Below, one piece after another: positions 35,853 through 46,500 of a stretch of DNA of 64,000 nt (the first letter of the stretch is position 1; each line of letters opens with the position of its first letter). Source of the stretch: Ferrimonas balearica (GTDB lineage: Bacteria; Pseudomonadota; Gammaproteobacteria; Enterobacterales; Shewanellaceae); assembly GCF_019802085.1 (NCBI RefSeq), contig NZ_JAHVHV010000001.1, forward strand, positions 1,154,874 through 1,218,873, written 5' to 3'. The position numbers and the translations under genes are program-made. The notes beneath the pieces were generated by a model that saw only the letters and a list, made by a program, of their open reading frames with translations, ran no database searches and was not told the DNA's origin.

Positions 35853-37958
35853 ATGACAGCAAGCGCATCCCGCTTTCGCCGCTCGGTATTGGCAGCCAGC
35901 ATCGGATTGGTACTGGCCGCGCCGTCACAGGCGGTGACGTTTGAATGGGGAGATATCCAGGGGAGCTTCGACTCTACGTGGACCCTGGGCGCAGCCTGGC
36001 GCGTTGAAGAGCGCGATCTGGATAAGATCGCCAAGAGCAACCGCTTCCAGTGGGCTGATGGCTACGGCTTCGACTTTGCCAACGGCAGGTTCAACGACGG
36101 CGGCCTGGAATCCAGTCAAATCTTTGGTCTGCCGGGGTCCTACTCGGCCAACGGCGACCTGGCCAACATGCTCTACGACAAGGGCGACACCTTCAGCGAG
36201 ATCTTCAAAGGCCTGCACGAGCTTGAGCTGGTGTACGAAAACGTGGGGATCTTCGTTCGGGGCTTCTATTTCTACGACAACAAGCTGGAAAACGGCAGCT
36301 TCGATTACCGCAACCCCATGACTGGGGAGGAGTTCGATGTCTGTGCGGACGACAAGGCGGCCGAATACGCCTGCTCCGACATCCGCTTGCTGGACGCCTA
36401 CTTCTTCGCTGACTTCGACCTGGGCAACATGCCGTTCTCCTTCCGTATTGGTGAGCAGGTGGTCAGCTGGGGTGAAAGCACCCTGATCCCCCACGGCATC
36501 AACTCCATCAACCCGGTGGACTTGGCCCGTCTTCAGGCCCCAGGCTCCGAGCTCAAAGAGGCCTTTATCCCGGTGGGGACCGTTTGGGCCAGCCTGGGTC
36601 TGACCGAAAACTTCAACATCGAAGCCTACTACCAGTACCGCTGGGAGGAGACCCGTCTGCCGGTAACCGGCACCTACTTCTCCAGCAACGATTTTGCCGG
36701 TGCCGGCGGCTACGTAAACAACGCCCAGTTGGGCTTTACCTCCAACCCGGACATCACCCTCAACCACCTGCTTGAGGAGTACCAGTCCCTGGCTCAGGTC
36801 AGTGCCGGCGCCCTGGCGCAATCCGGTGCCACCACGCCGGAGGAGATCCAGGCGGTATTGGCGCAGTTCGCGCCCTTTGCCGTGCCCTACGGCACCAAGA
36901 CCACGCTGATTGGGCCGGAGCGCACCCCGGATGATCAGGGCCAGTACGGCATCAAGCTCGGCTACTTCGCCCCGGACCTGGCGGATACCGAGTTTGGCCT
37001 CTATTTCATCAACTACCACAGCAAGCGTCCGCTGATCTCCGGCCAAGCGGCCGACTTCAGCGGTGCTGCACTGGTGGAAGACATCGCCACCCTGAGCGCC
37101 ATCGGCGCCGCCGGCGGCCAGGTAAGCCGTGGCGATCTGCTGGGGCTCAACGCCTTCTCCAAGGCGGTGATCGAGTACCCCGAAGACATCAAGCTGTACG
37201 GCTTCTCCTTTAACACCACGCTCGGGGACACCTCCGTGGCCGGTGAAGTGGCCTACCGCCAGGATGAGCCGCTGCAAATCGACGACGTGGAGCTGCTGTT
37301 CGCGGCCATGCCGGAGCAGCTGTACAACGCCGACAACGAAGCCTACGACGTGTTTGAGAACCTCTCCCAGTACGTCAAGCCCAACGGCGAGCGCCTGATG
37401 CCCGGTGAATTTGGTCAGGGCTATGTGCTGACCGACTCCACCCAGGCCCAGATGACCTTTACCCACATCTTCGGCCCAACCCTTGGCGCCTCCAACTTCC
37501 TGATGTTGGCGGAAGTGGGCGGTGTCTGGCTGCACGACATGCCGGATCCGAACGTACTGCGCCTGAACGGCCCGGGTACCGAGCGTGCCGGGATCGGCGG
37601 TCGTGAGTCCAGTGCCGGTGTGCTGGATCTGCTGCACAACGGCCCGGAAGAGGATGCCTTCCCGACGGACAACGCCTGGGGCTACCGCATCGTCGCCAAG
37701 GCCGACTACACCAACGCCCTGTTCGGTTGGAACCTGTCACCGCGGGTGGTGTTCTCCCACGACGTGTCCGGTACCACTCCCGACCCGCTGTTCCTCTTTG
37801 TCGAGGATCGCAAGTCCGCCTCCCTGACTCTGTCCGGGGATTACCAGAACCGCTGGTCTGCGGATCTGAGCTACAACGCGTTCTGGGGCGGCAAGGGCAG
37901 CACCAACTCTTTGGAAGACAAGGACTTCGTGTCCTTTAACGTGAAGTTCTCCATCTAA
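35853..37958 (+). CDS. DUF1302 family outer-membrane protein
   Basis: A 701-residue exported protein with a signal peptide (about 1-27, ending PSQAVTF) and long stretches of alternating aromatic and polar residues that suggest an outer-membrane beta-barrel. It begins FEWGDIQGSFDSTWTLGAAWRVEERD and ends in a typical barrel strand (DKDFVSFNVKFSI, terminal hydrophobic residue). DUF1302 proteins nearly always travel with DUF1329, which follows after 17 nt. The family has no firmly established activity; transport or export of hydrophobic compounds is proposed from context. Expected location: outer membrane, as the exit or receptor of the four-gene system. Confidence 0.88.
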   Translation: MTASASRFRRSVLAASIGLVLAAPSQAVTFEWGDIQGSFDSTWTLGAAWRVEERDLDKIAKSNRFQWADGYGFDFANGRFNDGGLESSQIFGLPGSYSANGDLANMLYDKGDTFSEIFKGLHELELVYENVGIFVRGFYFYDNKLENGSFDYRNPMTGEEFDVCADDKAAEYACSDIRLLDAYFFADFDLGNMPFSFRIGEQVVSWGESTLIPHGINSINPVDLARLQAPGSELKEAFIPVGTVWASLGLTENFNIEAYYQYRWEETRLPVTGTYFSSNDFAGAGGYVNNAQLGFTSNPDITLNHLLEEYQSLAQVSAGALAQSGATTPEEIQAVLAQFAPFAVPYGTKTTLIGPERTPDDQGQYGIKLGYFAPDLADTEFGLYFINYHSKRPLISGQAADFSGAALVEDIATLSAIGAAGGQVSRGDLLGLNAFSKAVIEYPEDIKLYGFSFNTTLGDTSVAGEVAYRQDEPLQIDDVELLFAAMPEQLYNADNEAYDVFENLSQYVKPNGERLMPGEFGQGYVLTDSTQAQMTFTHIFGPTLGASNFLMLAEVGGVWLHDMPDPNVLRLNGPGTERAGIGGRESSAGVLDLLHNGPEEDAFPTDNAWGYRIVAKADYTNALFGWNLSPRVVFSHDVSGTTPDPLFLFVEDRKSASLTLSGDYQNRWSADLSYNAFWGGKGSTNSLEDKDFVSFNVKFSI

Positions 37959-37975
37959 GAAGAGGCAGTATCCAA

Positions 37976-39340
37976 ATGAAAAAGATTACAGTTCTGGCGT
38001 CCGCGATGGCGCTGATGTTCGGCTCCGGCATGGCCATGGCAAAGGTAAGCCCGGAGGAAGCGGCCAAGCTCGGTAACGAGTTGACCCCCATGGGGGCCGA
38101 AATGGCCGGCAACGCCGACGGCTCCATCCCCGCCTGGACCGGCGGGATCACCTCGGCACCGGCGGGCTATCAGCCCGGTCAGTTCCACCCGGACCCCTAT
38201 GGTGATGACGCCATCATCGCCACGGTGACCAGGGCCAACATGGCCGAGTACGACGCCTTTTTGAGCGCCGGCGTAAAGAAGATGTTCGAGATGTACCCGG
38301 ACACCTTCAAGATGAACCTCTATCCGACCCACCGCAGTGGCTCCTACCCGCAGTTCATCTATGACGCCACCGCCAAGAACGCCACCAGCGCAGAGCTGGT
38401 GGCCGGCGGCAACGGCATCACTGGCGCGGCCACCGGGGTGCCTTTCCCCATCCCGCAAAACGGCCTTGAGGTGATCTGGAACCACATCCTGCGTTACCGG
38501 GGTGAGACCGCCGAGATCCAGCGTAACCAGGCGGCACCCACCGCCGGGGGCTCCTACACCCTGGTGGAGACCAACGAGCAGATCCAGTTCCTCTACACCG
38601 TCCCCGGTGCCGATGCCGCCGAGCTGGCCAAGGACAACCTGCTGTTCTACTTCAAGCAGGTGGTGACCGCCCCGGCTCGCCTGGCCGGTACCGCACTGCT
38701 GGTGCATGAAACCATGGATCAGAGCAAGCAGCCCCGTCAGGCCTGGACCTACAACACCGGTCAACGCCGGGTACGTCGTGCGCCCAACGTCGCTTTCGAC
38801 ACCCCGGGGACCGCCTCCGACGGCCTGCGAACCACCGACGATTTCGACCTCTACAACGGCTCTCCGGAGCGTTACGAGTGGGAACTGGTCGGCAAGCAGG
38901 AGATGTACATCCCGTACAACGACTACAAGCTGCACAGTGGCGACATCAGGTACGATCAGATCATCCAGCCGGGCCACATCAACATGGACCTGGTGCGCTG
39001 GGAAAAGCACCGCGTCTGGGTGGTGGAAGCTAAGCTGAAGGAGGGGGTACGCCACCTCTACAAGACCCGCCGCTTCTACATCGATGAGGACAGCTGGCAG
39101 ATCGCCCTGGTGGACCTGTACGACAACCGCGACGAGATGTACCGGGTCGGGATGGCGCACACCGTCAACTACTACGAGCAGCCGCTGGTCTGGACCACCC
39201 TCGAGGTGTTCTACGATCTGAACTCCCGCCGCTACATGGCGATGGGTCTGGACAACGAAGGCAAGGTGGCGAACTTCGACGCCAAGCTGAAATCCAGCGA
39301 CTTTACGCCTCAGGCACTGCGCCGTCAGGGCCGCCGTTAA
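37976..39340 (+). CDS. DUF1329 family periplasmic protein
   Basis: A 454-residue protein with a signal peptide (MKKITVLASAMALMFGSGMAMA). The mature part starts KVSPEEAAKLGNELTPMGAEMAGNADGSIPAWTGGI, a DUF1329 hallmark. The fold is thought to resemble LolA/LolB-like lipoprotein-binding half-barrels, so it could carry a hydrophobic ligand through the periplasm; that is family-level inference. It lacks a lipobox. It is the second gene of the operon, and AGGCAG precedes the ATG. An imperfect terminator follows. Confidence 0.88.
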   Translation: MKKITVLASAMALMFGSGMAMAKVSPEEAAKLGNELTPMGAEMAGNADGSIPAWTGGITSAPAGYQPGQFHPDPYGDDAIIATVTRANMAEYDAFLSAGVKKMFEMYPDTFKMNLYPTHRSGSYPQFIYDATAKNATSAELVAGGNGITGAATGVPFPIPQNGLEVIWNHILRYRGETAEIQRNQAAPTAGGSYTLVETNEQIQFLYTVPGADAAELAKDNLLFYFKQVVTAPARLAGTALLVHETMDQSKQPRQAWTYNTGQRRVRRAPNVAFDTPGTASDGLRTTDDFDLYNGSPERYEWELVGKQEMYIPYNDYKLHSGDIRYDQIIQPGHINMDLVRWEKHRVWVVEAKLKEGVRHLYKTRRFYIDEDSWQIALVDLYDNRDEMYRVGMAHTVNYYEQPLVWTTLEVFYDLNSRRYMAMGLDNEGKVANFDAKLKSSDFTPQALRRQGRR

Positions 39341-39352
39341 TCCCATCTGATA

Positions 39353-39376
39353 AAGGCGCCCCACACGGGGCGCCTT
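39353..39376 (+). terminator. Hairpin between DUF1329 and YCF48 genes
   Basis: A 10-bp perfect stem (AAGGCGCCCC with GGGGCGCCTT), loop ACAC, then only TTATTC. The poor U-run suggests partial termination that would lower expression of the two downstream genes relative to the DUF1302/DUF1329 pair. Confidence 0.5.
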
Positions 39377-39390
39377 ATTCGAGAGTCTCT

Positions 39391-40404
39391 ATGCTGTATC
39401 GATTCCTTCTTTCTAGCGCACTGCTCAGTGTCTTTGCCTTGGCCCACGCCAGTGACGACACGGAAACCGCCTTTATGGCGCCCAAAGCCGCTACTGCCCC
39501 CCTGCTGGATGTGGAAACCGCCACCAACGGTTGGCTGCTGGTGGGCGATCGGGGCACGGTGTTGCTTGGTGACGGCCGTAACTGGACCCAGTCGGCAGTG
39601 CCGCTGAACACCATGCTCACCTCCGCCACCCTGGCCGACGACCAGAACGGTTGGGCGGTGGGGCACGACGTGGTGATCCTGGCCACCCACAACGGGGGCC
39701 AAAACTGGCAGGTCAAACAGAACCTGCCCCAGAAAGACAAACCGCTGCTGGACGTCCTGGCCCTGGGACCCCAGGAAGTGGTGGCCGTTGGGGCCTACGG
39801 GCTGTTTTATCGCTCCACCGACGGCGGACAAAGTTGGGTGGAGGAGTTTCACGACGAGCTGTTGTACGAAGAGGACCGCCTCTATCTTGAGGAGCTCAAA
39901 GCCGAAGACGAAGCCCTCTACCTGGATGAGCGCAGTGCCATCCTGCCCCACTTCAATCGCATCAAACGCCTGGCCAACGGCGATCTCTTCCTGATGGGTG
40001 AGATGGGCTTTATGGCCCGCTCCACCGATGGCGGCCACCAGTGGCAGCGCCTGGAGGAGATCTACTTCGGCTCCTTTATGGACCTGGTGGAGGGGGAGGG
40101 CGGAGTCCTGCTGGCGGTAGGCTTGCGGGGCAACGTCTTTCGCAGCGCCGATGGCGGCGTTCAGTGGGCACCGGTTGAGCTGGAGCTGACCTCCACCATC
40201 AACAGCGGTCTGCGCCTGTCCGATGGCCGACTGGTGCTGGTGGCCAACGGCGGGGTGCTGCTGGTCAGCGAGGATAACGGTTTGAGTTTCCGCTCTCGGG
40301 TGGTGGCCAAAGGGGACGACCTGGTCGCCGTGGCCCAGTTTGACGACCGGCAACTGCTGGTGGTGGGCAGCCATGGCGCCCATCTTTACCCCATAGCGGA
40401 ATAA
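39391..40404 (+). CDS. YCF48/BNR-type periplasmic beta-propeller protein
   Basis: A 337-residue protein with a signal peptide (about 1-21, LFALAHA-type end: SVFALAHASDD). Repeated blade motifs are visible: GWLLVGDRGTVLLGDGRNWTQ, GWAVGHDVVILATHNGGQNWQ, VGAYGLFYRSTDGGQSWVEE, GEMGFMARSTDGGHQWQRLE and LRGNVFRSADGGVQWAPVE. These are YCF48-like (photosystem II assembly factor HCF136-like) blades. A very acidic helical insert (about 150-185) interrupts the propeller. In non-photosynthetic bacteria such proteins accompany MMPL transporters and are expected to act as a periplasmic adaptor or scaffold. The MMPL gene follows after 12 nt. Confidence 0.87.
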   Translation: MLYRFLLSSALLSVFALAHASDDTETAFMAPKAATAPLLDVETATNGWLLVGDRGTVLLGDGRNWTQSAVPLNTMLTSATLADDQNGWAVGHDVVILATHNGGQNWQVKQNLPQKDKPLLDVLALGPQEVVAVGAYGLFYRSTDGGQSWVEEFHDELLYEEDRLYLEELKAEDEALYLDERSAILPHFNRIKRLANGDLFLMGEMGFMARSTDGGHQWQRLEEIYFGSFMDLVEGEGGVLLAVGLRGNVFRSADGGVQWAPVELELTSTINSGLRLSDGRLVLVANGGVLLVSEDNGLSFRSRVVAKGDDLVAVAQFDDRQLLVVGSHGAHLYPIAE

Positions 40405-40416
40405 AGGAGTCGTACC

Positions 40417-42807
40417 GTGTTGGATAAATGGATTTCCACCATCGAGCTGCTGGTGTTCCGTCACCGGGCGGTGGTGCTGGCGCTGTTTGCGCTGATGACG
40501 GTGTTTCTGGGGTACAGCGCCTCCGAACTGAAGATGGACGCGGCGTTCACCAAGAACATTCCGCTCAACCACCCCTACATGCAGACCTACATGAAGCACC
40601 GTGAGCAGTTTGGCGGCGCCAACAGCATCATGGTCGCGGTCTCCGATCAAAGCGGCGACATCTACAACCCGAAGTTTTTCGATGTGCTGCGTCAAATTCA
40701 CGACCAGCTGTTCTTCATCCCCGGGGTGGATCGCACCCAGGTGAAATCGCTCTACTCCCCCTCCACCCGTTTTACCGAGGTGGTGGAAGACGGCTTTCGC
40801 GGCGGCCCGGTGATCCCGGCGGATTTCAGCGCCGACGATTACGGCCTGGCCCAGGTTCGGGACAACGTAGAGAAGGCGGGCATCGTCGGTCGTCTGGTTT
40901 CCGACGACTTCAGCGCCGCCATGGTCACCGCCCAGCTGCTGGACTGGATGCCCATTCCCGAGGAGGAGCGGGTGGCCGGCGGGCCCATTACCCGACCGAT
41001 GGACGTGCTGGCCTTCGCCGAGCGCCTGGAGCAGGAGATCCGCACCCAGTACGAGGATGACCAGATCCGGGTGCACATCATCGGCTTTGCCAAGATGTCC
41101 GGTGACGTGGCCGATGGGGCCAAAGACGTTCTGCTGTTCTTCCTGATCGCCATCGCCATTACCGCGGCCATGGTGTACGCCTTCAGCCGCAGCCTGATGC
41201 TGACCCTGTTGCCCCTGGGCTGTTCACTGATTGCTGTGGTCTGGCAGATGGGCGGGCTGACGGTGCTGGGCTTTGGCCTGGATCCCATGTCGATCCTGGT
41301 GCCGTTCCTGGTGTTCGCCATCGGGGTGAGCCACGGGGTGCAGATGATCAACGCCGTAGGGCACCGGGTGGCCGAAGGGCAGAGTGCCAAGGTGGCGGCG
41401 CAGTCCGCGTTCCGCTCGCTGCTGGTGCCTGGTGGTGTGGCCCTGCTGTCCGATACCGTGGGTTTCCTGACGCTGCTGGCCATCGACATCGGCATCATTC
41501 GCGAACTGGCGATCACCGCCTCCCTCGGCGTGGGGCTCATCATCCTCACCAACCTGCTGCTGCTGCCAGTGCTGCTCTCCTACGTGAAGTTCTCCAAAAG
41601 CTACCTGGCGAAGATTGAGAAGAGCCACGGTCAGGTGGCGCCCCTGTGGCATTGGGTCGCCAACTTTGCCGATGACAAACGGGCCAAGTGGGTGGTATTG
41701 GGGGCCCTGGTGCTCTTTGGCCTGGGCTTTATGCAGGCCCAAACCATGAAGATCGGTGACCTGCATGCCGGGGCGCCGGCGCTTAAGGAGGAGTCCCGTT
41801 ACAACCAGGACACCTTCTACATCACCGACAACTTCTCCATTACCACCGACGTTCTGACGGTGATCGTTGAGGCCTATCCGGAGGCCTGTACCTACCACGA
41901 GGTGATGGAGCGCATCGACCGCTTCCAGTGGCGGGTGGAGAACGTCCCCGGGGTGCAGTCCAGTGCCAGCCTGGCCTCGGTGGCCAAGATCGTTAACGGC
42001 GGGTACAACGAAGGCAACGCCAAGTGGCGGGTGCTGCCGCGCACCACCGCGACCCTGGTGCAGGCCACCTCCCGGGTGCCCACCTCCTCGGGTCTGCTGA
42101 ACGGCAACTGCAGCGTCATGCCGGTCTACCTGTTCCTGGAAGATCACAAAGCGGAAACCCTGGACCGGGTGGTCGCCGCAGTGAAAGCCGAAGCGGCGCG
42201 CTTTAACACCGACGAGGTGCAGTTCAAACTGGCCTCCGGTCCGGCCGGGGTGATGGCCGCCACCAACGAAGCGGTGGCCGAGGCCCAGACGCCGATGATG
42301 CTCTACGTCTACGGCGCGGTGTTCATCCTCTGCCTGCTGAGCTTCAAGTCGCTGCGCGCCACCCTGTCGGTGATCCTGCCGCTCTACCTGGTGTCCACTC
42401 TGGCCCAGGCGCTGATGACCTTCCTGCAGATCGGACTGACGGTGAGCACCTTGCCGGTGATCGCCCTGGGGGTTGGCATCGGCGTGGATTACGGGATCTA
42501 CATCCTCTCCACCATGACGCCCTATCTGCGTGCCGGTATGCAAGTCAAGGACGCCTACCTGCGGGCCCTGTGTGAACGGGGCAATGCGGTGGTCTTCACC
42601 GGCATCACCCTGGCGGTGGGGGTCAGCACCTGGGTGTTCTCCAGCCTTAAGTTCCAGATGGACATGGGGATCCTGCTGACCTTCATGTTCCTGGTCAACA
42701 TGGTGGCGGCGGTGGTGGTGCTGCCGGCGCTGGTTCGGCTGCTGTGGGGTAAAGGCCATCCGGCCGAAGCGTCGTGCACACCGCCCTCCGAGCGCCAGGC
42801 CGCCTAG
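40417..42807 (+). CDS. RND-superfamily MMPL/HpnN-type transporter
   Basis: A 796-residue inner-membrane protein from GTG 40417, with AAGGAG 9 nt upstream. It has the RND layout: TM1 (about 19-38), a large periplasmic domain, TM2-6 (about 235-390), TM7 (about 425), a second periplasmic domain, TM8-12 (about 625-785). GVSHGVQMINAV and GVGIGVDYGIYILS are the charged/polar TM4 and TM10 motifs that relay protons. MMPL members export lipids and hydrophobic metabolites. It closes the DUF1302-DUF1329-YCF48-MMPL operon and ends at a bidirectional terminator. Confidence 0.92.
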   Translation: MLDKWISTIELLVFRHRAVVLALFALMTVFLGYSASELKMDAAFTKNIPLNHPYMQTYMKHREQFGGANSIMVAVSDQSGDIYNPKFFDVLRQIHDQLFFIPGVDRTQVKSLYSPSTRFTEVVEDGFRGGPVIPADFSADDYGLAQVRDNVEKAGIVGRLVSDDFSAAMVTAQLLDWMPIPEEERVAGGPITRPMDVLAFAERLEQEIRTQYEDDQIRVHIIGFAKMSGDVADGAKDVLLFFLIAIAITAAMVYAFSRSLMLTLLPLGCSLIAVVWQMGGLTVLGFGLDPMSILVPFLVFAIGVSHGVQMINAVGHRVAEGQSAKVAAQSAFRSLLVPGGVALLSDTVGFLTLLAIDIGIIRELAITASLGVGLIILTNLLLLPVLLSYVKFSKSYLAKIEKSHGQVAPLWHWVANFADDKRAKWVVLGALVLFGLGFMQAQTMKIGDLHAGAPALKEESRYNQDTFYITDNFSITTDVLTVIVEAYPEACTYHEVMERIDRFQWRVENVPGVQSSASLASVAKIVNGGYNEGNAKWRVLPRTTATLVQATSRVPTSSGLLNGNCSVMPVYLFLEDHKAETLDRVVAAVKAEAARFNTDEVQFKLASGPAGVMAATNEAVAEAQTPMMLYVYGAVFILCLLSFKSLRATLSVILPLYLVSTLAQALMTFLQIGLTVSTLPVIALGVGIGVDYGIYILSTMTPYLRAGMQVKDAYLRALCERGNAVVFTGITLAVGVSTWVFSSLKFQMDMGILLTFMFLVNMVAAVVVLPALVRLLWGKGHPAEASCTPPSERQAA

Positions 42808-42820
42808 GTCTGCGAGTCAT

Positions 42821-42850
42821 AAAAAAAGGCCCCTCATTGAGGGGCCTTTT
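42821..42850 (+). terminator. Bidirectional terminator
   Basis: The stem GGCCCCTCA/TGAGGGGCC (42828-42846) is flanked by seven A on the left and four T on the right, so it can end transcripts from both the MMPL gene (plus) and the convergent small gene (minus). Confidence 0.9.
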
Positions 42851-42852
42851 GT

Positions 42853-43122
42853 TTAGTTGGGACAGGGGTAATAGTGCAGTTGCCCGTTTTTGTCGGTCAG
42901 CGGCAGCACCCAGACCTCCCCGTCGGGGGAGGGCTGGAGGAAGGGAACTCGCTCGGGTTTCAATTGCCGTTCGGGGGCCAATGCATCGACACTGGCCAGG
43001 CAGCGGGCGAGGGGGGCCGGCTCCTGGGCCTGGGAGCGGTTGGCGTTCACCGCCGACAGGGCGATCAACCCCAGGGCTATCCCCATCAGCCAATAGGGCC
43101 GGCTTGTCGAACTGTGCGTCAT
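42853..43122 (-). CDS. Small exported or membrane-anchored protein of unknown function
   Basis: An 89-residue protein from ATG 43122, chosen because GGGGGA lies 7 nt upstream; a TTG start at 43137 is less likely. A hydrophobic segment (about 13-29, LMGIALGLIALSAVNAN) acts as a signal peptide or anchor, followed by a polar part with two Cys (ARCLASVDAL and YYPCPN at the end) that could form a disulfide in the periplasm. I do not recognise the family. It is convergent with the MMPL gene. Confidence 0.65.
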   Translation of the reverse strand: MTHSSTSRPYWLMGIALGLIALSAVNANRSQAQEPAPLARCLASVDALAPERQLKPERVPFLQPSPDGEVWVLPLTDKNGQLHYYPCPN

Positions 43123-43532
43123 AACAACATCCCCCAAGTGGCGGCCAGCGGGCCGGAAAGTGAGCGGCTGGCGCTCATCATATCGCCACTATCTCAGATC
43201 ACGACTTAATCCAAAGTTAACGGTGAGTGACCGGATGCGGTGCGTCTTCGATGGCGGCAATCGGACTGGTCCAACCAAAATTCGCTCGGTGCATAAAGGG
43301 GCCGAAAACCTGGGTCGTTTTGCACATTTGTGGGGGCTTTTTGACTGAGTTGTCATGGGGTTGCTCGCTAAGCCAGCAGACTCATCTTGCAAAGTGAGAA
43401 ACGGCTCACGATCGTGCTAAAAGGGTGATAAACTTCGCCTCGCAAGTGCCCCCAAAGCGCTTTAGATCAAAGGCAAGCCCAAAGAACTACAAAAATTAGC
43501 GATTTAGCGCCATCGCAGAAAGGACAAGCAAC
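43123..43532. other. Intergenic region upstream of the NAD-glutamate dehydrogenase
   Basis: 410 bp without a supportable gene. It holds a perfect 10-bp palindrome CACGATCGTG (43407-43416) and several AT-rich stretches, and AAAGGA 9 nt before the gene start at 43533. I could not fix the promoter; GATAAA near 43426 is a possible -10 without a good -35. Confidence 0.35.
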
Positions 43533-46500
43533 ATGGCCAAGCAACTATCTACGCCTCTCGTCTTGCTCGAAAACGTCGTGGAACTCATCCATAAAAAACT
43601 CCCCGAGCAGGATGCCCACCTTGTCGAGTCATTCGCCCGGATCATCTTCGGCACCCTGGCCAAGGACGAGCTCAGCCAGCGCAGTGACAGCGACCTCTAC
43701 GGCGCCACACTGAGCCTCTGGAACACCCTCAATCAAGCCGCTTCCGGCGAATTCAAAAACCGGGTCTACAACCCGGTGCAAAGCACCCACGGCTGGCAAT
43801 CGGCCCACTCGGTCATCGAGATGGTGCAGCCGGACATGCCGTTTCTCGTTGATTCGGTGTCCATGGCGCTGAACCGGTTCGGTGTCTCCTCCCACCTGAT
43901 GATCCACTCCCCGATTGCCGTGGCACGGGATGAGCAGGGGCGGATCACCGCCGTGCGCCATGTGCTCGATGGCGAGCCCGATGACGAACGGGTGGCGGTC
44001 TTCCTGGTTGAGGTGGAGAACCTGGCCGAGGATGAGCGGATGCAGGCGCTGGGCGATGAGCTCAAGTCGGTGATCCAGGATGTCACTGCCTCGGTCACCG
44101 ACTGGCAGCCGATGCAGGCGAAGCTGGCTGAGGTGATCGATGGCCTCAAGGCCGGCCCGGCAGTGGGCCACGAGAGCGAGCGCGATGAGGCGGTGGCCTT
44201 CCTGGAGTTTCTCTCCAACCACCACTTTACCTTCCTCGGTTACCGTCACTACGACCTGAAGAAGGTCGAAGGGGACATGAGTCTGGCCGGGGACAACAGC
44301 ACCAGCCTCGGCATCATGAAGGATCAGCCCAGCCAGGGCCTGTTGCTCTCCTCCTTGCCAGAGCAGGCACGCAAAGAGGCCCTGGGCCAAAGTCGCCTGA
44401 TCCTCACCAAGACCAACACCAAAAGCCGGGTGCACCGTCCTGCCTACATCGACTACGTCGGGGTGAAGCGCTTCGACGAGCAGGGCAATGTGATTGGCGA
44501 GGACCGCTTTATCGGTCTCTACGCCTCCTCCATGTACAACCGCAGCCCTCGTGAGATCCCGCTGATCAATCGCAAGCTGGAGCGGGTGATCGCCCGGTCC
44601 GGTCTGGCGCCGCGCAGCCACGACTACAAGGCGTTGATGAACATCCTAGAAACCTACCCCCGGGATGAACTGATCCAGGCCAATGAGAAGCAACTCTACG
44701 AAGGGGCGCTGGGGATCCTGCACATGCAGGACCGCGATAAGGTGCGGCTGTTTGTTCGCCGCGATCCCTTTGGTCGCTTCTTTTCGGCGCTGGTGTTCAC
44801 CACCAAGGAGCGCTACAACACCCAGCTGCGGATCAAGACCCAGAAGCTGTTGGCCGAGTGTTTCCAGAGCGAGGACGAGGTGGAGTTCACCACCTATTTC
44901 TCCGAGTCCACCCTGGCGCGAACCCATTACCTGGTGAAGGTTGAAGACAATAATATGGACATTGATGTAAACGAGCTGGAAAACAACCTGGTGGAGCTGG
45001 CCCGTTCCTGGGAGGACAAGCTGGACGCCGCCCTGGTGGAGAGCCGCGGTGAGGCCCAGGGCAAGATGCTGTCCCGCCGCTTTATCAACGCCTTCCCCCG
45101 CAGCTACAAAGAGGATGTCCTGCCCAGTGCCGCGCTGGTGGACATCGAGAACCTGGAGAAGCTGGAGACCGCCGACGAGCTTGGCATGCTGTTCTACCAG
45201 CCCCAGGAGAAGGCGTTGGGCGGCAAGCAGGTCTGCCTCAAGCTGTTCCACAAACACGAGCCGATCCACCTCTCCGACGTGCTGCCGATGCTGGAGAACT
45301 TTGGTCTGCGGGTGATCGGTGAGCGGCCCTACCAGGTGGTGACCGCCGAGGGGAAAGAGTACTGGATCCTCGATTTCTCCATGACCTTTAAAGGGGAGGT
45401 TAAAGAGGAGATCAGCGCCTACCAGAATCGCTTCCAGGATGCCCTGGGCAAGGTGTGGGCGGGCGATTACGAGGACGATGGCTTTAACCACCTAGTGCTC
45501 TCCGCCGGCCTGACCGGCCGTGAGGTCACGCTGCTGCGAGCCTACGCCAAGTACATGCGCCAGATCGGGGTGACCTTCTCCCAGGAGTACATCGCCGAGA
45601 CCCTCGACCACTACCCGCACATTGCCCGCCTGCTGGTGGAGATGTTCAACCGCCGCTTCAACCCCAGCAGCCGCGCCAACCGCGAGCTGGAGAAGCAGCT
45701 GACCCAGGTGGAAGCCTACCTGGATGACGTGGCCAACCTGGATGATGACCGCATCATCCGCCGCTACGTGGAGCTGATTGAAGCGACCCTGCGCACCAAC
45801 TTCTACCAGGCCGCCGAGTCCGGCGACGACAAGAGCTACGTCTCCTTCAAGGTGCTGCCGGAGCGCATTCCGGAGATGCCGCTGCCGCTGCCCAAGTTCG
45901 AGATCTTCGTCTACTCCCCCCGCATGGAGGGGGTACACCTGCGCGGTGGCAAGGTGGCCCGCGGGGGCCTGCGTTGGTCCGACCGTCGGGAAGATTTCCG
46001 CACCGAGGTGCTGGGGCTGGTCAAAGCCCAGCAGGTGAAAAACACCGTGATTGTCCCCTCCGGTGCCAAGGGCGGCTTCGTCTGTAAGCAGCTGCCGAGC
46101 GAGCGCGAAGCGATGCAGGCGGAAGGCCAGGCCTGTTACCGGATGTTCATCCGTGGCCTGCTGGATGTGACCGACAACATCGAGCAGGGCGAACTGGTGC
46201 CGCCGACCAGCGTGGTGCGTCACGACGAGGACGACCCCTACCTGGTAGTGGCCGCCGACAAGGGCACCGCCACCTTCTCCGACATCGCCAACAGCATCTC
46301 GGAAGAGTACGACTTCTGGCTGGGCGACGCCTTCGCCTCCGGGGGCCAGTACGGTTACGACCATAAGAAGATGGGGATCACCGCCCGCGGTGGCTGGGAG
46401 TCGGTCAAGCGCCACTTCCGTGAGATTGGCGTGGACTGCCAGAGCACCGACTTCACCTGCCTGGCGGTGGGGGACATGGCCGGCGACGTGTTTGGCAACG

